This document shows positions 48,398 through 57,357 of a stretch of 64,000 bases of DNA, in pieces (position 1 is the stretch's first letter; each line of letters opens with the position of its first letter). The position numbers were made by a program, and so were the translations under genes. This stretch comes from Alphaproteobacteria bacterium (GTDB taxonomy: Bacteria; Pseudomonadota; Alphaproteobacteria; Micropepsales; Micropepsaceae), in NCBI GenBank assembly GCA_947467345.1, contig CANIHD010000008.1, positions 62,001-126,000 on the forward strand, read 5' to 3'. Below the pieces are notes generated by a model. It saw only the letters and a list, made by a program, of their open reading frames with translations. It had not been told where the DNA came from and searched no databases.

Positions 48398-49266
48398 ACA
48401 TCAGTCGTGCGACCATCATCGGCGGCGCCATCGTCATCGCGCTGATCGTACTGTTAATGTCGTTATTTACGGTGCAGCAGACTCAGCAGGCGCTGGTTGT
48501 GCGGCTGGGACAGCCGCAGCGTTTCATCAACACGGTCGGGCTGCATGTGAAAATGCCATTCCTCGACCGCGTCGTCTATTTCGACCGCCGCGTGCTCAAT
48601 CTTGATTTGCCGGAAGAAGAAGTCATTGCGCAGGACAGGAAGCGTCTCGTCGTCGATGCTTTCGCTCGCTGGCGCATCACCGATCCGTTGCGCTTTTATC
48701 AGGCCCTGACCAATACCGACACGGCCCGTTTGCGCCTGCAGCCGATCCTCGCATCGAACGTCCGCCGTATTTTGGGTGCGGAGACGTTTGCCGCTGTGCT
48801 TTCCGGCCAACGCGCTGAGCTGATGCACGACATTCGCGATGCGATGAATGTCGAAGTCCGTAATTTCGGTATCAACATCACCGATGTGCGCATCAAGCGC
48901 GCCGATCTGCCGGCCGCCAACTCCGACGCCATCTATCGCCGAATGCAGCAGGAACGTGTCCGTGAGGCCAATGAGTTCCGCGCGCAAGGCGATCAGATTT
49001 CACAGGAAATCCGTTCCAAGGCCGATCGCGATGTCACGGTTCTTGAAGCCGAGGCCACCAAGCAGTCGGAAATCCTGCGTGGTGAAGGCGACGGCGAGCG
49101 CAACCGTATTTTCGCGGATGCCTTCAATCGCGATGCGGAGTTCTTCGCGTTTTATCGTTCGATGCGGGCCTATACCGAATCGATGAAGGGCAGCAACACG
49201 ACCATCGTGCTGTCGCCCGATAGCGAGTTTTTCCGCTATTTCGAGCAGGGCCCGACCGGAAGATAG
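48394..49266 (+). CDS. hflC: HflC, membrane protease regulator (SPFH/prohibitin)
   Basis: The partner of HflK. The 290-residue protein has an N-terminal transmembrane helix (ATIIGGAIVIALIVLLMSLF), SPFH sequence VQQTQQALVVRLGQPQRFI, the EVIAQDRKRLVVDAFARWRI segment, the GINITDVRIKRADLP motif shared by HflC proteins and a coiled coil with EFRAQGDQISQEIRS. The order hflK-hflC-protease is common in Proteobacteria and supports a membrane-quality-control unit with the Do protease that follows. Confidence 0.95.
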   Translation: MNISRATIIGGAIVIALIVLLMSLFTVQQTQQALVVRLGQPQRFINTVGLHVKMPFLDRVVYFDRRVLNLDLPEEEVIAQDRKRLVVDAFARWRITDPLRFYQALTNTDTARLRLQPILASNVRRILGAETFAAVLSGQRAELMHDIRDAMNVEVRNFGINITDVRIKRADLPAANSDAIYRRMQQERVREANEFRAQGDQISQEIRSKADRDVTVLEAEATKQSEILRGEGDGERNRIFADAFNRDAEFFAFYRSMRAYTESMKGSNTTIVLSPDSEFFRYFEQGPTGR

Positions 49267-49433
49267 GCGGAAGCAGGGCGATTTGGCCCCTTTACCGGCA
49301 TCAATTGAAAATGATGGCGAAAATGGTGGGCTAGGGGGTATTGCCCTCTTAAGCCGGACGGGATTTCCTTCATATTGGTGAGCCGGGGCTTCGCGCGCGG
49401 GGCACCTGCTCCCGCGACATTGAGGAATTTTCG

Positions 49434-50972
49434 ATGACGAAGATACGCAGCCGTCGACACGCTATTTCCCGCAGTTTGGTTCGCTGGCTTGCGGCTTCGA
49501 GCCTGGCGGTGGCGATGCCGGCCATGGCGGCACAGCAGCCGGCCGCCACGCCGCCCGGCGCACGCCCGGCAGCGGTCACGCCGCCTGGGCCTCCGGGGGC
49601 ACGTCCGGCGCCGGCCAGCTTCGCCGATCTTGTCGAACGCCTGTCGCGCAGCGTCGTGAATATTTCGACGACGCAGGTTCTTCGCCGCAACGCCAACCGC
49701 CCGGCCGAAGACGCGCCGCAATTGCCCGAGGGTTCGCCCTTCGAGGATTTCTTCAACGAGTTCATGGACCGCGGCCCGCGTGGACCGCGCCGCGTCACGT
49801 CGCTGGGCTCGGGCTTCATCATCGATGGCGCCGGCTACGTTGTGACGAACAATCACGTCATTGAAGATGCCGACGAAATCTCCGTTATTCTCAATGACGG
49901 CATCACGACATTGCAGGCGACGCTAGTTGGACGCGATCAGGAAACCGATCTGGCGCTTCTGAAAGTGACGCCGAGGGCGCCGCTCTCCGTCGCCCAGTTC
50001 GGCGATTCGGATCGTGCCCGCGTCGGCGATTGGGTGGTGGCCATCGGTAACCCCTTCGGTCAGATGGGCACCGTGACCGCCGGCATCGTGTCGGCCCGCA
50101 ACCGGAACATAGAATCTGGCACCTATGACGATTTCATTCAGACGGACGCTTCGATCAATCGAGGCAATTCCGGCGGGCCGCTGTTCAACATGAACGGCGA
50201 AGTGATCGGCATCAATTCGGCGATTTATTCGCCGACCGGTGGCTCGGTCGGTATCGGCTTTTCCATTCCGTCGAACGACGCGCGTCTCATCATCGCGCAG
50301 CTGCGCCAATCGGGCCGTGTCACGCGCGGCATGATCGGCGTCAATATTCAACAAGTCACCGACGATATCGCCGCGGGCATGAATCTCAACGGCGTGCGTG
50401 GCGCTCTGGTTTCGCGCGTTACCGCAGGCGGCCCTGCGGCAAAAGCAGGAATCCAAAACGGCGACGTCATTCTGACCTTTGACGGCAAGGCGGTGGACGA
50501 TCGCTCATTGCCGCGCCTTGTTGCCAACACGCAGGTGGGCAAGTCATCGCAAATCGAGCTGATCCGCAAAGGCCAGAAGCGCACCCTTCCCGTTGTCGTC
50601 GCCAGGTTGAATACGCCGGCTCCCGCCGCCAACGACAATCAACGCCCGGCAGCGCCGACGCGCCAGGCGCCTAAGCTGGACTCCAAGCTTGGTGTCACGC
50701 TCGAACCGGTCAACAACGAACTCCGCCGCCGCTATGGCATCGAAAACGATGTGCGCGGTGTGGTGGTGACGACTGTGGATGCGGCGGGTCCGGCTGGCGA
50801 CAAATTGCGCCCTGGCGACGTGATCATCGAAGTCGCGCAAACCAATGTTGCCAACGCCATCGGTGTCGATACGAAGATCGATGCCGAGGTGAAAGCCGGG
50901 CGGAATGCCGTGCTGCTGCTGGTCAATAGCGGTGGGCAGCAGAAATTCATCGGCATTCGGATTCCGAAATAG
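49434..50972 (+). CDS. Do family periplasmic serine protease (DegP/MucD-like)
   Basis: A 512-residue periplasmic protease-chaperone. An N-terminal signal peptide (basic start, hydrophobic stretch ending near AMAAQ) is followed by a Pro-rich spacer, a trypsin-like domain with the triad His141 (VVTNNHVIEDADEI), Asp172 (DQETDLALLKV) and Ser246 (NRGNSGGPLFN), and two PDZ domains (about residues 300-390 and 415-505; GGPAAKAGIQNGDVIL and GPAGDKLRPGDVII). It degrades or refolds misfolded envelope proteins. The position 167 bases behind hflC is a conserved neighbourhood. Confidence 0.95.
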   Translation: MTKIRSRRHAISRSLVRWLAASSLAVAMPAMAAQQPAATPPGARPAAVTPPGPPGARPAPASFADLVERLSRSVVNISTTQVLRRNANRPAEDAPQLPEGSPFEDFFNEFMDRGPRGPRRVTSLGSGFIIDGAGYVVTNNHVIEDADEISVILNDGITTLQATLVGRDQETDLALLKVTPRAPLSVAQFGDSDRARVGDWVVAIGNPFGQMGTVTAGIVSARNRNIESGTYDDFIQTDASINRGNSGGPLFNMNGEVIGINSAIYSPTGGSVGIGFSIPSNDARLIIAQLRQSGRVTRGMIGVNIQQVTDDIAAGMNLNGVRGALVSRVTAGGPAAKAGIQNGDVILTFDGKAVDDRSLPRLVANTQVGKSSQIELIRKGQKRTLPVVVARLNTPAPAANDNQRPAAPTRQAPKLDSKLGVTLEPVNNELRRRYGIENDVRGVVVTTVDAAGPAGDKLRPGDVIIEVAQTNVANAIGVDTKIDAEVKAGRNAVLLLVNSGGQQKFIGIRIPK

Positions 50973-50997
50973 AATTGCCGGAAAGCGCGCGCACGCA

Positions 50998-51207
50998 ATG
51001 CCGAGCGACTCTTTCTTTCGCCGCTTCGCGGTGTGGTTCGGATACGCGCTCGTCTTCCTGGGCGCGATGATGGGCTACGGCGTGATGATGGGAAATTTCG
51101 CCGGCATCACGCCCATCGGTATGGTGATGCGCGTAGCCGCCATTGTTACGTTGTCGGTTATTGTCGGCTCCGGCATGGCCGCCGCCGATACGATGGGCAA
51201 GAAATAA
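50998..51207 (+). CDS. small two-helix membrane protein, unknown
   Basis: A 69-residue protein from ATG 50998 with two hydrophobic segments (FAVWFGYALVFLGAMMGYGV and MVMRVAAIVTLSVIVGSG) joined by a Gly-rich turn. It follows the Do protease by 25 bases, so it is probably cotranscribed with the hflKC-protease group and may act at the inner membrane. I do not recognise a named family. It ends exactly where the convergent serB gene ends. Confidence 0.6.
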   Translation: MPSDSFFRRFAVWFGYALVFLGAMMGYGVMMGNFAGITPIGMVMRVAAIVTLSVIVGSGMAAADTMGKK

Positions 51208-52122
51208 TCAGTTAGGTGGCGGCAAGGCGAACTCGCTCTCGCGATAGCCCTGTAGAAACAAGAGCCCCGTCAGATCGCCATGCGAGATCGCGGCTTCCGC
51301 GGCTTGTGCCACCACCGGCTTAGCGTGGTAGGCGACGCCGAGTCCGGAGCGGCCGATCATATCGAGATCATTGGCGCCGTCGCCCACACCAAGCGTATCG
51401 GAGAAATCGAGCTTGAAGCGCGAGACCGCGTCTTCCAGCGCGTTGAGTTTTGCTTCACGGCCGAGAATGGGTTCGCCGACTTCACCGGTGAGCGCGTTGC
51501 CGTCGTCGTACAGAATATTGCCCTGGTTCTCGTCGAAGTCCGCATCCGCCGCGACGCGCTGCGTGAAATAGGTGAACCCGCCGGAGACAAGAAGCGCCCG
51601 TCCCCCATTGGCACGCATGGTGGCGAGAAGCGTTTTAGCGCCGCGATTGAGGCGGACGCGCTCGGCATAGACGCGTGCCAGAGCTTCCAAATTGAGGCCC
51701 TTCAGCAGCGCAACGCGTTCGCGCAAGGCAGACGGAAAATCCAACTCACCACGCATCGCGCGTTCGGTGATGGCGGAGACCTGGGGTTTGATGCCCGCCA
51801 TGTCGGCGAGCTCGTCAATGCATTCGCAGCCGATGATGGTCGAATCCATATCGGCGACGAGAAGTTTTTTGCGGCGGTTCGCCGTCGGAATGATGTTGAT
51901 GTCGAGCAACCACTCGTCTTCCACGACGGCGCGCAATGACGCGATCACGGCGTCGGGATCACCGTCGAAGGGAATGTCGCAGGCGCGGCCAGGCGCCAGA
52001 AAATCGACATCGCCAAGACGGGCGGCAAATCGCGCCGCGCTCTGGATCGTGCGCGCACGGGCTTCGGGAAGTCCCGCCGACCCCGCTACAAGATTGAGCA
52101 CAAAGGGAAACGATGCAGCCAC
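51208..52122 (-). CDS. serB: phosphoserine phosphatase
   Basis: SerB makes L-serine from phosphoserine. The 304-residue HAD-family enzyme has an N-terminal ~90-residue regulatory-like domain, then the nucleophile motif VADMDSTIIGCECIDELAD, motif II LLVSGGFTYFT, the motif III Lys within ILGREAKLNAL, and the acidic GVGDGANDLDMIG. These match SerB well. It is divergent from miaA, 114 bases away. Confidence 0.95.
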   Translation of the reverse strand: MAASFPFVLNLVAGSAGLPEARARTIQSAARFAARLGDVDFLAPGRACDIPFDGDPDAVIASLRAVVEDEWLLDINIIPTANRRKKLLVADMDSTIIGCECIDELADMAGIKPQVSAITERAMRGELDFPSALRERVALLKGLNLEALARVYAERVRLNRGAKTLLATMRANGGRALLVSGGFTYFTQRVAADADFDENQGNILYDDGNALTGEVGEPILGREAKLNALEDAVSRFKLDFSDTLGVGDGANDLDMIGRSGLGVAYHAKPVVAQAAEAAISHGDLTGLLFLQGYRESEFALPPPN

Positions 52123-52236
52123 GTTTAGGAAGCGATCTTATGAGCGGCGAATAGGGAATGGCGAAGGGCGGTTTCGTTCTTTACTACTCGCCGATTGCCG
52201 GTCGTATCTCGCATATCGCGGCCCAAGGACATGAGA

Positions 52237-53151
52237 ATGAAATTTGACGCGGTGCTTATCGCAGGGCCGACCGCGAGCGGCAAGTCGGCCGTAGCATTGG
52301 GCTTGGCCGAAATTCTCGGCGGCGTTGTCATAAATACGGACTCCATGCAGGTCTATCGCGAGCTGCGTGTGCTGACGGCACGCCCCTCGCCTGAGGACGA
52401 GGCCCGCGCGCCGCATCTGCTCTACGGCCATGTGCCGGTGCGCGAGCGCTATTCCGCCGGCCGCTATTTTGACGACGCTACGCGTGCATTGGCGCAAGCC
52501 CGCGCTGAGGGCCGCCTTCCCATATTTGCCGGCGGCACCGGGCTTTATTTTTCCGCCCTGACCGATGGGCTGTCGCCGATACCGCCGGTACCCGCCGAGT
52601 TGCGCGATGTCTTGCGCCAGCGCCAGGCCGATATAGGCGCCACGGAATTTTACGCCGAATTCGCCGCGCGTGACCCAGAAACCGCCGCCCGCCTGCGCGC
52701 TAACGACACTCAGCGTGTGCTGCGTGCGGCCTCGGTCTTCGAGGCGACGGGGCGGCCTTTGGTCCAGTGGCAACAGACGCAAGGCAAGGGCGCGCTGGAT
52801 GGGCTTCAAGCCGCGCGGTTTGTCATCGCGCCGCCTCGCGATGTGCTGAGCGCGCGGATCGACGCCCGCTTCCGCGCCATGGTGGAGAATGGCGGCGCGG
52901 AGGAAGCGGCCCTACTGGAGGGGCTCGATCCCGCGCTGCCGGCGGCGCGAGCACTGGGACTTCGGCAATTGACCGCCATCCACGAAGGGCAATTGAAGCT
53001 GGAAGCTGGAATTGCAGCCGGCCAGGCCGAGACCAGGCAATATGCTAAGCGCCAAACCACCTGGCTTCGCCGCTTCATGCGGGATTGGAATTGGTTCGAG
53101 GATCAAGGTATTGGTAATATTATTTCACAAATCACGCAAAAAATCGTATGA
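52237..53151 (+). CDS. miaA: tRNA dimethylallyltransferase
   Basis: MiaA adds a dimethylallyl group to A37 of tRNAs that read codons starting with U. The 304-residue protein starts with the P-loop IAGPTASGKSAVALGLA, followed by NTDSMQVYRELRVLTARPS, HLLYGHVPVRERYSAGR, GGTGLYFSALTDGLS and near the end YAKRQTTWLRRF. AAGGA at 52225 has correct spacing to ATG 52237 rather than ATG 52231, so I use 52237. It is immediately upstream of the ilv attenuator region. Confidence 0.95.
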   Translation: MKFDAVLIAGPTASGKSAVALGLAEILGGVVINTDSMQVYRELRVLTARPSPEDEARAPHLLYGHVPVRERYSAGRYFDDATRALAQARAEGRLPIFAGGTGLYFSALTDGLSPIPPVPAELRDVLRQRQADIGATEFYAEFAARDPETAARLRANDTQRVLRAASVFEATGRPLVQWQQTQGKGALDGLQAARFVIAPPRDVLSARIDARFRAMVENGGAEEAALLEGLDPALPAARALGLRQLTAIHEGQLKLEAGIAAGQAETRQYAKRQTTWLRRFMRDWNWFEDQGIGNIISQITQKIV

Positions 53152-53157
53152 AATTGC

Positions 53158-53186
53158 TTGACCACTTGCTGCAACGCAACTAGGTT
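53158..53186 (+). promoter_or_regulatory. probable promoter of the ilvBNC leader
   Basis: TTGACC (53158-53163), a 17-base spacer, and TAGGTT (53181-53186), starting just after the miaA stop. Transcription would begin near 53193, a short way before the leader peptide's GAGGA ribosome-binding site. Confidence 0.6.
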
Positions 53187-53209
53187 CCCCGCGAACTGAG
53201 GACAACGCC

Positions 53210-53257
53210 ATGCACGAATTGCTCGTAGTAGGAATGCCGCGTCGCCGGGATGGGTAG
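53210..53257 (+). CDS. ilv leader peptide (attenuator)
   Basis: A 15-codon frame, MHELLVVGMPRRRDG, with GAGGA eight bases before its ATG. It carries two Leu followed by two Val codons in a row, the expected sensor for an operon making branched-chain amino acids. It precedes a terminator hairpin and the ilvB gene. Stalling at the Leu/Val codons under starvation would favour an antiterminator: GCCGC (53236-53240) can pair with GCGGC (53275-53279), or CCCC (53261-53264) with the G run of the terminator. Confidence 0.75.
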   Translation: MHELLVVGMPRRRDG

Positions 53258-53284
53258 AAACCCCTCTCTGTGATGCGGCTTACC

Positions 53285-53310
53285 GGGGGCGCGAGACGCC
53301 CCTTTTGTTT
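53285..53310 (+). terminator. attenuator terminator before ilvB
   Basis: GGGGCG (53286-53291), a five-base loop CGAGA, and CGCCCC (53297-53302) followed by TTTTGTTT form a textbook intrinsic terminator 28 bases after the leader peptide stop and 50 bases before the ilvB start. Its location makes it an attenuator rather than the end of miaA. Confidence 0.85.
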
Positions 53311-53361
53311 GAGCCGTTGGATGTATGTGCCGCGGAAGTTTTGGACCCTAAGGAGGTCCCG

Positions 53362-55152
53362 ATGAGCACGATGGAAGATAAGAACGAGAGCCTTGGCGCC
53401 GGTACGCAGATGACCGGATCTGAAATGGTCATCCGCGCCCTCAAGGACCAAGGCGTCCGCCACATATTCGGTTATCCCGGCGGTGCCGTTCTGCCGATCT
53501 ATGATTCGCTGTTTCAGGACAACGAGCTGGTGCATGTGCTGGTTCGCCATGAGCAGGGCGCTGTGCATGCCGCGGAAGGCTATGCACGTTCCACCGGCAA
53601 ACCCGGCGTCGTTCTGGTCACGTCGGGGCCTGGTGCCACCAATGCGGTCACCGGCATCACCGATGCGCTGATGGATTCGATACCGCTGGTTGTGATCACC
53701 GGCCAGGTGGCGACGCATCTCATCGGCAATGACGCGTTCCAGGAATGCGACACGGTCGGCATCACGAGGCCCTGCACCAAGCACAATTGGCTGGTGCGCG
53801 ACATCGAAGATCTGTCGCGCGTGCTGCACGAGGCGTTTCAAATCGCCACGACGGGACGCCCCGGGCCGGTCGTCGTCGATATTCCGAAAGACATCCAATT
53901 CAAGAAGGGCACCTATACGGGCCCGGAACATGTGCGCCATCGCACCTACCGCCCGAAGTTGGATCCCGATACCGCGGCGATCGAGCAAGCGGTGGCGATG
54001 ATGGCGGCCGCAAAACGTCCGCTATTCTATACCGGCGGCGGCATCATCAATTCCGGACCCGAAGCCAGCCGCCTGTTGCGCGAACTCGTTGCGGTCACCG
54101 GGTTTCCGATCACCTCGACCTTAATGGGTCTCGGGGCCTATCCGGCGTCGGGTCCCAATTGGCTGGGCCCGCTCGGCATGCATGGCACCTATGAAGCCAA
54201 TCTTGCCACCAGCCGCTGCGATCTCTTGATCTGTCTTGGCGCGCGTTTCGACGACCGCGTGACAGGGCGTCTCGACGCGTTCTCGACCGGCTCGAAGAAA
54301 ATCCATCTCGATATTGATCCGTCACAGATCAACAAGAACGTGCGCGTGGATTTGCCGATTATTGGCGATGCGGCGCGGGCGTTGCGCGCCATGCTGATGG
54401 TTTGGAAAGAGACGAACGCCAAATCCGATGCGGCTGCGCTGAAGGACTGGTGGACGCAGGTCGATGGTTGGCGCGCGAAGAATTCGCTGTCGTTCCGCAA
54501 CTCGACCAAGCTGATCAAACCGCAGCACGCCATCGACCGGCTCTATGAGCTGAGCAAAGGGCGCGAGACCTACATCACGACCGAAGTCGGCCAGCATCAG
54601 ATGTGGGCGATGCAGCGGTTCAAATTCGACGAGCCCAACCATTGGATGACGTCCGGCGGGCTAGGCACCATGGGTTACGGATTGCCGGCGGCGCTTGGCG
54701 TTCAGATGGCGCATCCGAATGCGCTGGTGGTCGATATTGCCGGCGAAGCGTCGGTGCAGATGACCATGCAGGAAGTGTCAACGGCGGTTCAGTACGAATT
54801 GCCGATCAAGATTTTCATTCTGAACAATGAATATATGGGCATGGTGCGCCAGTGGCAGCAGCTGCTGCATGGCGGGCGCTATTCGCATTCCTATTCCGAG
54901 GCGCTGCCCGATTTCGTGAAATTGGCTGAGGCGTTCGGTGCTGTGGGCATACGGGCCACAACGCCGGATGAACTCGACGGCAAGATCATGGAAATGATCA
55001 ATGTGCGCCGTCCAGTGTTGTTCGATTGCCGTGTCGATCCGACAGAAAATTGCTACCCGATGATTCCGTCGGGTGCGGCGCATGATCAAATGATCCTATC
55101 AGACTCCGCAGACGAGCCGCAGGTTTCCGAAGAAGGCAAGATGTTGGTGTGA
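53362..55152 (+). CDS. ilvB: acetolactate synthase large subunit (acetohydroxyacid synthase)
   Basis: IlvB condenses pyruvate with pyruvate or 2-oxobutyrate, the first common step of valine/leucine and isoleucine synthesis, using ThDP, Mg2+ and FAD. The 596-residue protein has the Glu-containing VRHEQGAVHAAEGYARSTG, TSGPGATNAVTGITDALMDS, a central FAD-binding domain (GARFDDRVTGRLDAF), and the ThDP motif beginning GEASVQMTMQE and ending NNEYMGMVRQW. A full Shine-Dalgarno AAGGAGGT six bases before ATG 53362 decides the start. The canonical metal-binding GD of this motif reads GE here. Confidence 0.96.
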   Translation: MSTMEDKNESLGAGTQMTGSEMVIRALKDQGVRHIFGYPGGAVLPIYDSLFQDNELVHVLVRHEQGAVHAAEGYARSTGKPGVVLVTSGPGATNAVTGITDALMDSIPLVVITGQVATHLIGNDAFQECDTVGITRPCTKHNWLVRDIEDLSRVLHEAFQIATTGRPGPVVVDIPKDIQFKKGTYTGPEHVRHRTYRPKLDPDTAAIEQAVAMMAAAKRPLFYTGGGIINSGPEASRLLRELVAVTGFPITSTLMGLGAYPASGPNWLGPLGMHGTYEANLATSRCDLLICLGARFDDRVTGRLDAFSTGSKKIHLDIDPSQINKNVRVDLPIIGDAARALRAMLMVWKETNAKSDAAALKDWWTQVDGWRAKNSLSFRNSTKLIKPQHAIDRLYELSKGRETYITTEVGQHQMWAMQRFKFDEPNHWMTSGGLGTMGYGLPAALGVQMAHPNALVVDIAGEASVQMTMQEVSTAVQYELPIKIFILNNEYMGMVRQWQQLLHGGRYSHSYSEALPDFVKLAEAFGAVGIRATTPDELDGKIMEMINVRRPVLFDCRVDPTENCYPMIPSGAAHDQMILSDSADEPQVSEEGKMLV

Positions 55153-55189
55153 GTTCGTCTCACGCTACGCAAAAGTTTTGAGGACAGTT

Positions 55190-55702
55190 ATGAGCAAGGA
55201 CTCGCGCATTGTGCGCCATACTTTGTCGGTGATCGTGGACAACGAGCCGGGTGCATTGGCGCGAGTCGTCGGGCTGTTCTCGGGACGCGGCTATAACATC
55301 GAGAGTCTCAATGTCGCCGAAGTCGATCACACGGCGCATACCTCGCGCATCACGCTGGTCACGTCGGGCACGCCGGAAGTCATCGATCAGATCCAGGCGC
55401 AGCTCGCGCGGCTAGTCCCGGTGCAGCGCGTGCTCGATCTGACTTTGGAGACGCCAGGCGTCGAACGTGAATTGGCGCTCATCAAGGTGGCGGGCAGCGC
55501 CGACCAGCGTGTGGAGGCCATGCGTATCTCGCAGGAGTACCGGGCCAGCGTGGTTGATACGACGCTGGAAAGCTTCATTTTCGAGGTGGCGGGCGAGCCG
55601 TCCAAGATCGACGCTTTTGTCGAAGCGATGCGTCCGCTCGGCCTCGTTGAAGTCAGCCGCACCGGGGTCGCCGCCATCACCAAGGGCGCTGCCGCGATGT
55701 AA
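55190..55702 (+). CDS. ilvN: acetolactate synthase small (regulatory) subunit
   Basis: The 170-residue regulatory subunit stimulates IlvB and confers valine feedback. An N-terminal ACT domain (HTLSVIVDNEPGALARVVGL, FSGRGYNIESLNVAEVDHT) is followed by the C-terminal ALS-SS domain (ELALIKVAGSADQRVEAMRI, TGVAAITKG end). The length corresponds to the IlvH-type small subunit. ATG 55190 follows GAGGAC. It is 37 bases after ilvB, in the same operon. Confidence 0.95.
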   Translation: MSKDSRIVRHTLSVIVDNEPGALARVVGLFSGRGYNIESLNVAEVDHTAHTSRITLVTSGTPEVIDQIQAQLARLVPVQRVLDLTLETPGVERELALIKVAGSADQRVEAMRISQEYRASVVDTTLESFIFEVAGEPSKIDAFVEAMRPLGLVEVSRTGVAAITKGAAAM

Positions 55703-55777
55703 TACCGCCCGGGAGAAGCGGGGCGGGGCCCGATATCTCCAATAAGGCGCATTGCCGGGGCTCTTCCAGCCCGCTAG

Positions 55778-56854
<1,077 letters not shown>

Positions 56855-57154
56855 GAGCGGGCAGCTCGTACGGCCACGACCAGTTTGGTCAGGAAAAACT
56901 GCGGAACGCCTTTTTCTGGCCCTTACCGTGATCCATATTCCTACCCGAGGGCCAAGGCCCTTCGGGACCTGGCTCCATTTCCGGATTGGGATCAATCTGG
57001 CCAATTTCTTGCGCCGTGTCATCAAATCAGTAATAAAGCCTGGGGATAAGTGGAAAAACACTCTGAATTTCCGGTAGTTATCATTACTTGTGAGAGCATC
57101 CGGAATCGGGTCCAGAAGGCGATCGACTAGGCGATGAGCGGCATTTGCGCGCAG
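56855..57154. other. non-coding gap between ilvC and leuA leader, with one hairpin
   Basis: No gene is supported here. At 56944-56966 CCCGA-GGGCC, AA, GGCCC-T-TCGGG form a ten-pair hairpin with one bulged T and no T-run, possibly the 3' end of the ilv transcript. A more AT-rich segment (57025-57100) could house the leuA promoter, but I find no convincing -35/-10 pair. Confidence 0.4.
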
Positions 57155-57190
57155 ATGAATTTGACGGGGGCGTTCGCTCCCCGTGCGCGC

Positions 57191-57262
57191 ATGCGTGAAG
57201 GCTTCCCGCGTCTTCGTTCGTACGTTTCGCTCCGCCGCGCGCTCCTCCTTAGCTGCCCCTAG
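57191..57262 (+). CDS. putative leuA leader peptide
   Basis: A 23-codon frame (MREGFPRL ... RRALLLSCP) ending TAG contains three consecutive Leu codons and five Leu in all, just before a long hairpin and 95 bases before leuA. This is what an attenuation sensor for leucine synthesis would look like. The ribosome-binding site is weak. An in-frame ATG at 57155 would give a 35-residue version. The call rests on composition and position. Confidence 0.55.
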   Translation: MREGFPRLRSYVSLRRALLLSCP

Positions 57263-57300
57263 GTGCTGTCCGTCTCGTAACCGGGACAGGCGCTTAGGGG
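57256..57300 (+). promoter_or_regulatory. long hairpin overlapping the leu leader stop codon
   Basis: CCCCTAGGTGC pairs with GCGCTTAGGGG (including G-U pairs), then after one bulged base TGTCC pairs with GGACA, around a 12-base loop. The stem of about 16 pairs begins at the last leader codon, so a ribosome finishing the peptide would cover it. No U-run follows, so it is not a plain intrinsic terminator. It may act as a translational or Rho-linked switch for leuA. Confidence 0.6.
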
Positions 57301-57357
57301 AACATTCGGCAACAGGAGAGATCAGAGCGCGCGCAGCGCGAACGGAAGGATTACGTC

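Noticed and set aside
57161-57190. TTGACG as -35 for a leuA promoter
   Set aside because: The bases 17 positions downstream (TGCGCG) give no -10, and the start site would fall inside the leader frame.
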